A stretch of DNA of 64,000 nucleotides from an uncultured Lachnospiraceae bacterium (GTDB taxonomy: Bacteria; Bacillota; Clostridia; Lachnospirales; Lachnospiraceae). Under the pieces are notes generated by a model, which made no database searches, was not told the origin of the DNA, and saw only the letters and a list, made by a program, of their open reading frames with translations. The translations under genes were made by a program, and so were the position numbers. This document shows, piece after piece, positions 54,727-63,513 of this stretch. Each line of letters starts with the position of its first letter. Positions within the stretch are counted from its first letter, which is position 1. The stretch lies in the NCBI GenBank assembly GCA_947176505.1, contig CAMWQW010000001.1, positions 1 through 64,000 on the forward strand, given 5' to 3'.

Positions 54727-56181
54727 ATGAAACATGCATGGGAATATGATTATGAAATGTTCTGCGAAGCAGTACCCGTAAAGAACAGAACCGATCTGAT
54801 TCAATGGGACGGTCTTCTGGAAGGAAAAATGCTGGAAGAAGCCGCACAAATGCTCGAAAACGGAAAAGGAGCATGGAAGAAACCGCTTCCGGAATCAAAG
54901 GCTCCCTATTCTAAAATGCTGGGCGCTATATCCAGCATGAAAAACATGGGCTATGACGTGGAGACAGCCGAACTCCTGATTCCGAAGGCATTTGACGCCA
55001 TAGAAAAAGACGATCTGATTCGTCTGCAGATTATCAACGCTCAAGTATTCAAAGCCCTGACAGAAGCCCCAAAAATCTCCGACCATCCTTATTGGTCCTA
55101 TACAATCTATGAAGATTTTGAACAATACGAAAAAGCCGTAGAACTTCCGGAATATCCCGACTATCATCTGCCCGATGATAAGAAACTGTTTGAACAGATT
55201 CATGGCGGATGGCTGGGTGAGATTATCGGTTCTGCTCTCGGCACGGCAATAGAAGGTTTTAAATCTTCAAGAATTTGGGAGATTTTCGGTGAAATCACAG
55301 ACTATGTTAAGCCACCGGAAACGCTCAACGATGATATCACCTTTGAGTTAGCGCTGTTAGAAGCGTTCTGCAAAAAGGGCTTCGAGATTACATCGGAAGA
55401 TATCGCCGACCAGTGGGTCGGATATATCCCCTTTGCTTATACCGCTGAAGAAGTCGCTCTAAACCATCTTCGCAGCGGGATCTATCCGCCGCAAAGCGGA
55501 TATCTCGCTAACCCCTACCGGGAGATGATCGGCGCCGCCATGCGGGCAGCAGTCTGCGGAGCGCTGGCGCCGGGCAATCCCCGGAAGGCTGCTGAGCTTG
55601 CTTGGAAAGACGGCAGAATCTCCCATCATAATAATGGAATCCTTGCAGAAGTCTTTAACGCAGTCATCGTTTCCATGGCATATGTTGAGACAGATATGCA
55701 GGCAATCCTTATGAAAGCCATGAAAGCAATTCCGGCAGACAGCGAATTCTACTCTGTACTCGATTTTGCTTACAAAGCCTGTGAGCAATCAGACAATTAC
55801 AGACAGGCGTATGAATTATGTGAAGCAAAATACAAAGAATATAACTGGGTACATACTTACCCGAATCTTGCGGCAGAAGTCGTGGCAGTCTACTTTGCCG
55901 GAAACGACTTCCAGAAAGCAATGACGATATTAATGATGGCAGGACAGGATAATGATTGCACCGGCGGTCCCATCGGACATGCATACGGAGTTATGTTGGG
56001 TTCCGGCGCGCTTGACAGCAAATTTACAGAACCGTTGAAAGACCAGCTTGATACGTATGTCAGAACAATGGAAAGCCAGTCAATCACTTCATTATCCACC
56101 AAAACATTAAAAGCCGTCATTCAATATAACACATCGGGTGCCCGCGCACTCGGTTCAGAGAATGCTTCGCATTCTCAATAA
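54727..56181 (+). CDS. ADP-ribosylglycohydrolase-family protein
   Basis: 484 aa. An N-terminal helical extension (about 1-150) precedes the ARH/DraG fold: GGWLGEIIGSALGTAIEGF, NDDITFELALLEAFC (metal-binding Asp pair), and C-terminal GQDNDCTGGPIGHAYGVMLG with the second Asp set. The family cleaves N- or O-glycosidic bonds to ADP-ribose. In this transporter/ribokinase setting a nucleoside- or ribosyl-hydrolase role is plausible, as proposed for E. coli YegU. Start at 54727 with GAGAGGAG. The last codons coincide with a gaatgc hairpin. Confidence 0.9.
   Translation: MKHAWEYDYEMFCEAVPVKNRTDLIQWDGLLEGKMLEEAAQMLENGKGAWKKPLPESKAPYSKMLGAISSMKNMGYDVETAELLIPKAFDAIEKDDLIRLQIINAQVFKALTEAPKISDHPYWSYTIYEDFEQYEKAVELPEYPDYHLPDDKKLFEQIHGGWLGEIIGSALGTAIEGFKSSRIWEIFGEITDYVKPPETLNDDITFELALLEAFCKKGFEITSEDIADQWVGYIPFAYTAEEVALNHLRSGIYPPQSGYLANPYREMIGAAMRAAVCGALAPGNPRKAAELAWKDGRISHHNNGILAEVFNAVIVSMAYVETDMQAILMKAMKAIPADSEFYSVLDFAYKACEQSDNYRQAYELCEAKYKEYNWVHTYPNLAAEVVAVYFAGNDFQKAMTILMMAGQDNDCTGGPIGHAYGVMLGSGALDSKFTEPLKDQLDTYVRTMESQSITSLSTKTLKAVIQYNTSGARALGSENASHSQ
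56158..56176. repeat. gaatgc mini-hairpin at a gene end
   Basis: Perfect 8-bp stem gagaatgc/gcattctc with loop ttc, immediately before the stop codon of the ARH-family gene. The arms are identical to those at 60-84. Confidence 0.7.
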
Positions 56182-56232
56182 CACACCTAAATCCGAAACA
56201 ATTTCTACTACACCGAAAAAGGAGGACACATT

Positions 56233-57318
56233 ATGAAAGGTAAACAAATCACAGCAATTTTATTAGGCGCGGCACTGACAGTTGCATTGATAACTGGATG
56301 CGGTGCAAAGCCTCAGTCACCCGTAACCCCCGTAGCACCATCTGCAGGTACCGAAGGAACAAACGAGGTCTCTCAGGATACTCAGCCGGAAGCCACAGCC
56401 GACAATACATCAGAATCAACAGACAAAACTATCGGACTTCTGGTTCCCGCTACCGTAGGTGATCCTTTTATCGCTCTCTCCATCAAAGGTCTGGATCGAC
56501 TAGCAGAGGAACAAGGCGCTACACTTCGAACCGTAGAGACTCTGGACAGTGCCGAATATGAAGATCAAGTTCGCGCAATGGCAGACATGGGCGCCAATCC
56601 GGTGTATCTGATGTGGGGTGACCTGTCCGAAATCGCTCTCAGACTGGCTCCGGAATATCCGGACACGGATTTCGTGCTCTGCGACGTGGATATGCAGACC
56701 AACGAACCGAATGTTAGCTCCGTTTCTGTAGACCCGACCGAGGCTGCATTCATTGCCGGCGTAGTGGCTGCAAATAACACGACGGCGAAGAAAGTCGGAT
56801 TCATTGCACATGCAGACAGACCCGTGAGCCGCAAATATAGAGACGGCTATATCAACGGCGTCCACTATATTGACCCGTCCATCGAAGTAGCCGTAGCATA
56901 TGTCGGAGATGATCAGGATCCTGTCAAAGGTCAGGAAGTGGCGAAACTGATGATCCAGAACGAAGGCGTAGATTTAATCTTCCAGTCGGCTTCCCAGAGC
57001 GGTCTCGGCGTTATCTCCGGCTGTGAAGAAATGGGTATTAAGTGTATCGGAAGTGACGATTATCAGGGCGACGTGAGCGACTGTGTTATCTGGTCAGCCT
57101 TAAAGCCCATTGATGAAGCTCTGTACATGGAAGGCGATGCTTCATTCAAAGGTACATTCGAAAGCGGCGATAAAGTGTATGGTCTCTCCTACGGTCTGGC
57201 ATTATACACAGACATCGAATTCAACCAGTTGTCCGCAGAACTTCAAGATACCGTGTCACAAGTCGTTGCAGGCATCAATTCCGGAGAAATTGACGTCACT
57301 GCTGGCATGACAGAGTAA
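56233..57318 (+). CDS. BMP-family nucleoside-binding lipoprotein
   Basis: 361 aa substrate-binding protein of an ABC importer. Lipoprotein signal peptide with lipobox LITGC near residue 23, a Ser/Thr/Pro-rich linker to about 70, then the BMP domain (IGLLVPATVGDPFIALSIKGL, FVLCDVDMQTNEPNVSSVSVDPTEAAFIAGVVA, YIDPSIEVAVAYVGDDQDP). BMP proteins of Firmicutes bind purine or pyrimidine nucleosides. Membrane anchored, facing outside. AAGGAGGA upstream. It heads the transporter gene set. Confidence 0.94.
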   Translation: MKGKQITAILLGAALTVALITGCGAKPQSPVTPVAPSAGTEGTNEVSQDTQPEATADNTSESTDKTIGLLVPATVGDPFIALSIKGLDRLAEEQGATLRTVETLDSAEYEDQVRAMADMGANPVYLMWGDLSEIALRLAPEYPDTDFVLCDVDMQTNEPNVSSVSVDPTEAAFIAGVVAANNTTAKKVGFIAHADRPVSRKYRDGYINGVHYIDPSIEVAVAYVGDDQDPVKGQEVAKLMIQNEGVDLIFQSASQSGLGVISGCEEMGIKCIGSDDYQGDVSDCVIWSALKPIDEALYMEGDASFKGTFESGDKVYGLSYGLALYTDIEFNQLSAELQDTVSQVVAGINSGEIDVTAGMTE

Positions 57319-57328
57319 GATTCATACA

Positions 57329-57362
57329 AACCTCCGGAGGCTTCTTTATACCGCCGGAGGTT
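57329..57362 (+). terminator. Intra-operon hairpin after the binding-protein gene
   Basis: Perfect 9-bp stem aacctccgg/ccggaggtt with a 16-nt loop that itself begins with part of a cctccggagg palindrome. No strong T-run. It probably stabilises the binding-protein mRNA or partly attenuates the downstream ATPase gene. Confidence 0.6.
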
Positions 57363-57387
57363 ACTTATACTATAGGGAGGCATTATT

Positions 57388-58905
57388 ATGGAAGACATCA
57401 TCCTTGAAGCAAGACATATATGTAAGTATTTTGGCGCTTTGACCGCCAATGACGATGTCAGTCTCAGCGTGAGACAGGGGACTGTCCATTCAATCATCGG
57501 GGAAAACGGCGCCGGCAAAAGCACGCTGATGAATATTATATCCGGCATTTATAAGCCCAACGGCGGTGAAATACTCGTTAAAGGTAAGCATGTGGTCTTC
57601 CGAAATCCCAATGATGCAACAAAATGCGGCATCGGCATGGTTCATCAGGAATTCATGCTTTTTCAGGAATTAACAGTTCTGGAAAACTTAATGATGGGAT
57701 TCGAGACAAAGAAATTAGGCGGATTTCTTAATAAAAAGCAGGCTGCCAAAGACATTCAGGAAATTGCTGAAAAATACGGTTTTTCCATTCCGCTTGACAA
57801 GAAAGTTTCCGAGCTTCCGGTATCACTCCTTCAACAAGTGGAAATTGTCAAAGTCTTATATAAAGGAGCGGAAATTATCATCTTAGACGAACCCACCTCC
57901 GTATTGACGCCACAAGGAATCGAAGGGCTTTTTCAGGCAATCAGATACTTAACAAAGCAAGGGAAAACCGTTATTCTAATTACCCATAAACTCAAGGAGG
58001 TAATGGAAATCTCAGACTATATCACCGTCCTGAAAAACGGTGTTGTGACCGGAAATCTAACACCGGATGAGACGGATGAACATAAGCTTGCCAATCTTAT
58101 GGTTGGGCGTCAGGTACTTTTTAATACGCAAAAACACGAGAAGAAAATTGCCGAACCGATACTGGAAATCGACAATCTGACTGCCTTCGGAAGCGACGGC
58201 ACCGAGAAAGTAAAGCATGTCTCCTTTTCCGTCCGGAAAGGTGAAATTCTCGGAATTGCCGGTGTAGCCGGTTCGGGACAGGGTGAGCTGATTGAGGCAA
58301 TCTTTGGGCTGAGAAATCCTGAAAGCGGCACAATCACTTATAAAGGAGAGAACATAACCACAACGTCCCCTCGCAGGAAGCGTGAAAAGAAAATCGGATA
58401 CGTGCCACAGGATCGCATTTCCACCGGCTGTAATGTCCATGCAAACCTGATTGAAAACTGTATTATGGGATATCATGTTGCACACAAGTTCAAGACACCG
58501 TGGCTGCTGGGCAAAGAAGAAGCATCGTTATTCACCCGCTCTGTTGTGGAAAACTATCAAGTGAAGGTGCAGGATATCCACAATAAAATCGGTGATCTGT
58601 CCGGAGGAAATATTCAAAAGACCATTGTCGGCAGGGAATTTTCTCAGAACAACGACTTGTTGATCATTGAAGATCCGACCAGAGGAATCGATGTCGGCGC
58701 CATAGAATTTATATGGCAAAAAATCATTGATATTGCACAAGAAGGCGTATCCGTGCTGTTAGTCAGCCACGAACTCGGTGAAGTAATGGAACTATCCGAC
58801 CGGATTCTTGTTATGTATAACGGCGAGATTGCCGCCAATCTTGAAAATACTCCTGAGTTGGATGAAAAAACCATCGGATTATATATGTTGGGAGGGAAAA
58901 CTTGA
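57388..58905 (+). CDS. Nucleoside ABC importer ATPase (two NBDs)
   Basis: 505 aa duplicated ATPase of the sugar/nucleoside class (YufO/NupO-like). NBD1: Walker A GENGAGKST, Walker B IIILDEPTSVLTP; its signature region reads ELPVSLLQQVEIVK, lacking the usual SVG(E/M)QQR form. NBD2: degenerate Walker A AGVAGSGQGEL, an intact LSGGNIQK signature and LLIIEDPTRGIDVG. One good and one poor site is normal for this class, but the weakened NBD1 signature is unusual. Followed by two permeases. Confidence 0.95.
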   Translation: MEDIILEARHICKYFGALTANDDVSLSVRQGTVHSIIGENGAGKSTLMNIISGIYKPNGGEILVKGKHVVFRNPNDATKCGIGMVHQEFMLFQELTVLENLMMGFETKKLGGFLNKKQAAKDIQEIAEKYGFSIPLDKKVSELPVSLLQQVEIVKVLYKGAEIIILDEPTSVLTPQGIEGLFQAIRYLTKQGKTVILITHKLKEVMEISDYITVLKNGVVTGNLTPDETDEHKLANLMVGRQVLFNTQKHEKKIAEPILEIDNLTAFGSDGTEKVKHVSFSVRKGEILGIAGVAGSGQGELIEAIFGLRNPESGTITYKGENITTTSPRRKREKKIGYVPQDRISTGCNVHANLIENCIMGYHVAHKFKTPWLLGKEEASLFTRSVVENYQVKVQDIHNKIGDLSGGNIQKTIVGREFSQNNDLLIIEDPTRGIDVGAIEFIWQKIIDIAQEGVSVLLVSHELGEVMELSDRILVMYNGEIAANLENTPELDEKTIGLYMLGGKT

Positions 58906-58906
58906 A

Positions 58907-60004
58907 ATGAAGATAAGGAAAAAACTTAAAATATCACAAACTGCCAGACTGGAAATTCTGAAATACTTCGTTTCAGCCCTTCTGGTCATGGTAATAGGAG
59001 CGATTATCATTCTTTCTCAGGGAAACAGCCCGTTAGAGGCTCTAAACGCAATGATTATCGGTTCAGTAGGAAGTCCGAGCGCCATCGGCACAACAATCCG
59101 CTGGGCAACGCCCAGTATCATAACCGGAATCGCCGCTGTGATTGCCTTCAAATCCGGTATCTGGAACTGCGGTATTGAAGGACAGATGTATTTTGGCGCC
59201 TTTGCCGCAGCAATTGCCGGCTCTGCGATTACTCTTCCTCGCTTTCTTCACATTCCGGTCTGTCTTATAATCGGCGGTCTTGCCGGAATGGCTTTTGCAT
59301 TCATACCGGCAATACTGAAGCTGAAATTGAATGTCAATGAATTAATCTGTACATTGATGTTAAACTATGCCGCAAATTTATTTACAGAATATCTTGTATT
59401 TAAATATATGGGCTTTGATGCCTCGGAACTGGCGGACGCCATTGCAACTCCTGACATGCATTCGACCGCAAGGCTTTCCGTAATCATTCCAAAGACCAGT
59501 GCAACAACAGCATTTTTTATTGCCATAGGCATCGCGGTCGTCATCTACTTGCTGTATCGCTATACCGTCAAAGGTTATGAGCTGAAACAAGTAGGCGAAA
59601 ATCTCAGATTTTCAAAATACGGCGGTATCAATTATAAGAGAACTTTTATTATGATTTTCCTTTTGAGCGGATTCATCAGCGGTGTGTGCGGCGGCACGGA
59701 AATGACCGGTACGTTCGGCAAATTCCGCCCTGCCTTCGCTACAAATCTCGGATGGGACGGCGTTATGATTGCTTCGATTGCCAAAAACAATCCGTTGGCT
59801 GTCATCTTTATTTCGATCATCTGGGGAATGCTCAAGGCAGGTTCTTTTCAAATGGAACGAACCACCTCTACCAACCGCCTTGTCGTCATGGTCCTGCAAT
59901 CTGTATTTGTTTTACTTGTCGCCATAGACTATGAGGCATTATTTAAGCATTTTAAAGAAAAAAGACAAATCCGTATGCTTCGCATACAGAAAGAGGAGGT
60001 GTAA
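58907..60004 (+). CDS. Nucleoside ABC importer permease 1
   Basis: About 365 aa, BPD_transp_2 family (YufP/NupP-like), with 8-10 TM helices. GIWNCGIEGQMYFGAFAAAIAG and LNVNELICTLMLNYAANLFTEYLV match the family's helix and EAA-like segments. Start at 58907, one base after the ATPase stop, with GGAGGG inside the ATPase end. The C-terminal RMLRIQKEEV codons include a mini-hairpin (59973-59987). Confidence 0.94.
   Translation: MKIRKKLKISQTARLEILKYFVSALLVMVIGAIIILSQGNSPLEALNAMIIGSVGSPSAIGTTIRWATPSIITGIAAVIAFKSGIWNCGIEGQMYFGAFAAAIAGSAITLPRFLHIPVCLIIGGLAGMAFAFIPAILKLKLNVNELICTLMLNYAANLFTEYLVFKYMGFDASELADAIATPDMHSTARLSVIIPKTSATTAFFIAIGIAVVIYLLYRYTVKGYELKQVGENLRFSKYGGINYKRTFIMIFLLSGFISGVCGGTEMTGTFGKFRPAFATNLGWDGVMIASIAKNNPLAVIFISIIWGMLKAGSFQMERTTSTNRLVVMVLQSVFVLLVAIDYEALFKHFKEKRQIRMLRIQKEEV
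59973..59987. repeat. gtatgc mini-hairpin at a gene end
   Basis: gtatgc-ttc-gcatac, 6-bp perfect stem with the same ttc loop as at 56158-56176, in the last codons of permease 1. Confidence 0.6.
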
Positions 60005-60010
60005 TGCCGT

Positions 60011-60916
60011 ATGCTCCAACTACTATTCAGCATTTCCACACTGTCAGCAATGGTCCGCCTATCTGCGCCGATTGCCCTTGCCGCCATCGGAAGCGCTTAC
60101 GGACATAAAGCGAAAATTTTTAATATCGGTTTGGAAAGCTATGTACTTACAAGCGCTTTTTTTGCCACTTGGGGCAGCTACTTATTTGAAAACGCTTTCA
60201 TGGGCTTAGTATTCGGAATCATATCCGGTATTGCCATGTCTGCTGTTTTCGGCATTTTTGTTCTGCACTTTAAATCAGATCCGATTGTGATTGGTATCGC
60301 AATGAACCTGAGTGCATGGGGATTCACCACACTGTTGATGTATAATATTTTTCACACCCGCGGCTCTGTCATGGATTCCAGAATTAAGAGTTTCGGCACA
60401 GTCCATATCCCCTTCTTAGACAGGATTCCATTTGTCGGCAGTATTTTAAATAACCAAAACGCCCTTGTATATCTGGCTTTTCTGGTAGTCATTATTGCAC
60501 AGATTGTCATGTATAAGACGCCTTTCGGACTCAGAATCCGCGGTGTCGGCAGTAACGAGGAAGCTATGCAGTCTGCCGGCGTTTCCGTCTTGAAATACAA
60601 ATGGGCTTCCCTGATTGTCACAGGCGTACTGGCTGGCGCTGCCGGAACATGTCTGCCTCTGTGCGGCATATCCATGTTTACGGAAAACATGTCCGCCGGC
60701 AAAGGCTTCCTTGCCGTGTCAGCAGCAAGAATCGGCAAAGGTGATCCGCTAAAGTCATTTTTTGCCTGCCTGATTTTTGCCTTTGCAGACGCACTGTCCG
60801 TCGGGCTTCAAGGATTCAGCATCCCTTCCCAGCTTGTGCTGGCGGCTCCTTATATTATTACAATACTTGTTATGTGTCTGACAAACTTGGGAGAATTGAG
60901 AAAGGAGAACGTATGA
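60011..60916 (+). CDS. Nucleoside ABC importer permease 2
   Basis: 301 aa, BPD_transp_2 family (YufQ/NupQ-like), multi-pass. MVRLSAPIALAAIGSAYGHKAKIFNIGLE and KTPFGLRIRGVGSNEEAMQSAGV are diagnostic. It completes the importer with the lipoprotein, ATPase and permease 1. Start at 60011 with GAGGAGGTG about 10 bases upstream; an ATG at 60004 is in another frame. Its TGA overlaps the next ATG (ATGA). Confidence 0.94.
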   Translation: MLQLLFSISTLSAMVRLSAPIALAAIGSAYGHKAKIFNIGLESYVLTSAFFATWGSYLFENAFMGLVFGIISGIAMSAVFGIFVLHFKSDPIVIGIAMNLSAWGFTTLLMYNIFHTRGSVMDSRIKSFGTVHIPFLDRIPFVGSILNNQNALVYLAFLVVIIAQIVMYKTPFGLRIRGVGSNEEAMQSAGVSVLKYKWASLIVTGVLAGAAGTCLPLCGISMFTENMSAGKGFLAVSAARIGKGDPLKSFFACLIFAFADALSVGLQGFSIPSQLVLAAPYIITILVMCLTNLGELRKENV

Positions 60917-61392
60917 TTATCCATGCTGTAGAAATAAAAGAATTTGATTTTGAAGAGTATGGCATTTACTACAATATGCTTGAAGATGAGCATAATGTCA
61001 TGCACAGTCAAACAGACGTGTTTGAGGATCATATGACATGTTGCCCCTTGATTGATACTCCGGCACATCTGGGGTACACAACCGGGCAGAGCGCCCCGTA
61101 TGTTCTACAATCAATGGAAAAGCATAATCACACGATGGAAGCGCTCTTCTGCATGTCAGACCCCATCATCGTATGCTTTGCAAAATCCCGCGGCACGCTG
61201 CCTCCTCAGGCAGCGGATGTGCGGGCGGTAATCCTGCGAAAAGGCGATGTGATCGTTCTTGCGCGAAACATATGGCACGACGCCGGTCACGGCATAGGCA
61301 AGCCCGCTTCTTACTACTATCTCGCTTCACGCGGGGCAAATCCTGCCAAATGGGAAAATGTCGAAGGAGAATCTGTCAACGTGACATATTAG
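60913..61392 (+). CDS. Ureidoglycolate-lyase-like cupin
   Basis: A 159-residue cupin-type protein: VFEDHMTCCPLIDTPAHLGYT, HNHTMEALFCMSDPIIVCF and DVIVLARNIWHDAGHGIG give the His/Glu pattern of the ureidoglycolate lyase (AllA) family. That enzyme acts in the last steps of ureide/purine breakdown. The match is by eye and the true substrate could differ. It is translationally coupled to permease 2 (ATGA), with AAAGGAG, so it belongs to the salvage operon. Its end overlaps the convergent M20 gene by 17 bases. Confidence 0.7.
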   Translation: MIIHAVEIKEFDFEEYGIYYNMLEDEHNVMHSQTDVFEDHMTCCPLIDTPAHLGYTTGQSAPYVLQSMEKHNHTMEALFCMSDPIIVCFAKSRGTLPPQAADVRAVILRKGDVIVLARNIWHDAGHGIGKPASYYYLASRGANPAKWENVEGESVNVTY

Positions 61393-62557
61393 CGTCGTAC
61401 CTTTTCTCTATAGTCAATAATTGAGCCAAATACTTTGCCGCAGGTAAAATCGCACTTTCATCCACGCAAAAAGCCGGATGATGAATCGGATGTCCCACGC
61501 CGATGCCTATTTTTACATAGCATCCCGGAATATCTCTCTGCATGGTATCTTTGTCTTCATAGTAAGCAAAATCATCACCACCCATGGAGCTCTCCTCAGG
61601 TACGGTTTCCATGCCGAGTTCCTTCGCAGTTTTATCGCAAACCTGTGCCATTTCACCGTTATTATATGTGGCTGGCGGACCTGCAACCCATGTAACTTCC
61701 GCCTCCGCACCGTATGCAGACGCTGTTTGCATCGCGATTTCCCTCACCCGCCTCTCATACAGCAGACGGTCTTTTCTATCCATGGTGCGAACTGTACCCT
61801 CCAGCTCGGCTTCTGCGGGAATCACATTCCATGTGGTTCCCGCCTGTATTCTGGTAACGCTGAGTAACGAGGGATGAAAAGCATTCACACTGCGGCTTAC
61901 GATAGACTGTAATCCCTGCACGATGGCAGCCGATGTCAGAATCGGGTCGATTCCGTCATCAGGATGCGCTCCATGGCAGCCTGTTCCTTTCACACGGATC
62001 ACAAAGCGGTCCACCGCCGCCGTCACATATCCTTCCCTAATGCCAATTACGCCAACGGCGTTAGTCGGGTCAGCGTGAAAACCCCAGATACATTCCACAT
62101 CGTCCATCACATCAGTCTCAAGAATTTTCAATGCACCGTGCGATTCCTCTTCTGCTGGCTGGAATATAAATTTAACCGTTCCGCACAGATCTTCTCTGTG
62201 TTCCTGCAAGAGTATAGCCGCTCCAATGCCTGCCGTAATATGAAAATCATGACCGCAGGCATGCATTTTGCCCGTCTCCTCCGACCGATAAGGGATATCC
62301 GCTTCCTCCGTAATCGGAAGTGCATCGATATCACAACGCAGCGCAATCGTACGCCCGCCATTCTTCTGCCCTCGCACCACCGCCACCAGTCCCGTTTCAA
62401 GCAGATACGGTAATATCTCTATCCCTGCCTCCGTAAGCATCCCGCGTATTTTCGCCGTAGTCTGCACTTCTTCATAAGGCAGCTCCGGGTGCCTGTGAAA
62501 CCACTCAAAGTTCTCAATCAAATACCGTTCCAGCTTTTTATTATCTTCCGAAGCCAT
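61376..62557 (-). CDS. M20-family metallo-amidohydrolase
   Basis: 393 aa M20D-type amidohydrolase/carboxypeptidase (hippurate, N-acetyl amino acid or IAA-amino-acid hydrolase group). Metal and catalytic motifs: LRCDIDALPITE, MHACGHDFH, FQPAEEESHGA, WGFHADPT and SSMGGDDFAYYED near the C-terminus. Cytoplasmic, no signal. It lies directly downstream of the peptide-transporter permease genes, so it may process an imported N-acyl or peptide substrate. Start supported by AAGGGAG. Confidence 0.95.
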   Translation of the reverse strand: MASEDNKKLERYLIENFEWFHRHPELPYEEVQTTAKIRGMLTEAGIEILPYLLETGLVAVVRGQKNGGRTIALRCDIDALPITEEADIPYRSEETGKMHACGHDFHITAGIGAAILLQEHREDLCGTVKFIFQPAEEESHGALKILETDVMDDVECIWGFHADPTNAVGVIGIREGYVTAAVDRFVIRVKGTGCHGAHPDDGIDPILTSAAIVQGLQSIVSRSVNAFHPSLLSVTRIQAGTTWNVIPAEAELEGTVRTMDRKDRLLYERRVREIAMQTASAYGAEAEVTWVAGPPATYNNGEMAQVCDKTAKELGMETVPEESSMGGDDFAYYEDKDTMQRDIPGCYVKIGIGVGHPIHHPAFCVDESAILPAAKYLAQLLTIEKRYDANMSR

Positions 62558-62583
62558 TTCTTTCTCCCTTTATAGTCATCCTT

Positions 62584-63501
62584 TTATCTTCCGCTGTTCG
62601 GATCCAGCGCATCTCTTAACGCATCGCCGATGAAGTTAATCGCCATAACGATTACGACAATCAATAACCCCGGCGGAATCCAAAGCCACGGCTGCGTCGT
62701 GAGCACTGTCAGAGACTGTGCACCGTTTAACATATTCCCCAGACTTGCCTCAGGCGGCTGTACCCCTTGTCCGAGGAAACTAAGCGCCGCCTCATCCAGA
62801 ATGGATAGCGCCAGCACCGAAGTAGCGTAGACCAGAATCGGTGCTACTGTATTAGGCAAAATCTCTGAGAATAAAATATGCCGAAGCGGCATACCCGCAA
62901 CAATATTTCCTTTTATAAAATTTGTCTCTCTAAGATTCAGCACATTTCCCCGTACCAGTCTTGCAATGCCCGGCCAATCCACAAACCCCAGAATCAGTAT
63001 GATATTCCACAATCCCGGCTTAAAGATGGCTGCTGCCACCAACACCAGCAGTATATACGGAAATGACATAACCATATCGGTAAAGCGCATGATGATCATA
63101 TCCGCCACACCGCCGAAATATCCCGCAATCAAACCGAGAATCACACCGATTACCGTCGAAATTACTGTCGCCATGACACCAACCAGCAAAGAAATCCTCG
63201 TTGCATAAAGCAGCCTGCTCAAAACATCCCTGCCAATTTGGTCCGTACCCAGCCAGAACTCCTTAGAAGGCGCGCCGCCAAATGGTCCCGCAATCTCATT
63301 CGGGTCATAAGGCGCAATGACAGGCGCAAGCAAAGCAGCAAGAACAATCACACCCAGCACAATCAGACTGACAGCCGCAAGATGATGGCGTCTAAACCGT
63401 CTGATGACAGTCTGGATATAGCTCTCACTGGATATATCCGCCTTCCGGCGAAGTCCCTTAGCCTGCTTCATAAATTTTCTATCCGTATCATTCGATATCA
63501 T
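62584..63501 (-). CDS. Oligopeptide ABC transporter permease (DppC/OppC type)
   Basis: About 305 aa. An OppC_N segment with the first TM (HHLAAVSLIVLGVIVLAALLAPVIAPYDP) precedes a BPD_transp_1 domain with the EAA loop (RETNFIKGNIVAGMPLRHILFSEILPNTVAPILVYA). GTDQIGRDVLSRLLYATRISL is typical of the family. Start at 63501 (MISNDTDRK) with AGGAGGG 7 bases upstream, rather than the in-frame TTG at 63507. Partner of the DppB-type permease 12 bases upstream. Confidence 0.94.
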   Translation of the reverse strand: MISNDTDRKFMKQAKGLRRKADISSESYIQTVIRRFRRHHLAAVSLIVLGVIVLAALLAPVIAPYDPNEIAGPFGGAPSKEFWLGTDQIGRDVLSRLLYATRISLLVGVMATVISTVIGVILGLIAGYFGGVADMIIMRFTDMVMSFPYILLVLVAAAIFKPGLWNIILILGFVDWPGIARLVRGNVLNLRETNFIKGNIVAGMPLRHILFSEILPNTVAPILVYATSVLALSILDEAALSFLGQGVQPPEASLGNMLNGAQSLTVLTTQPWLWIPPGLLIVVIVMAINFIGDALRDALDPNSGR

Positions 63502-63513
63502 CCGCAAGCCCTC

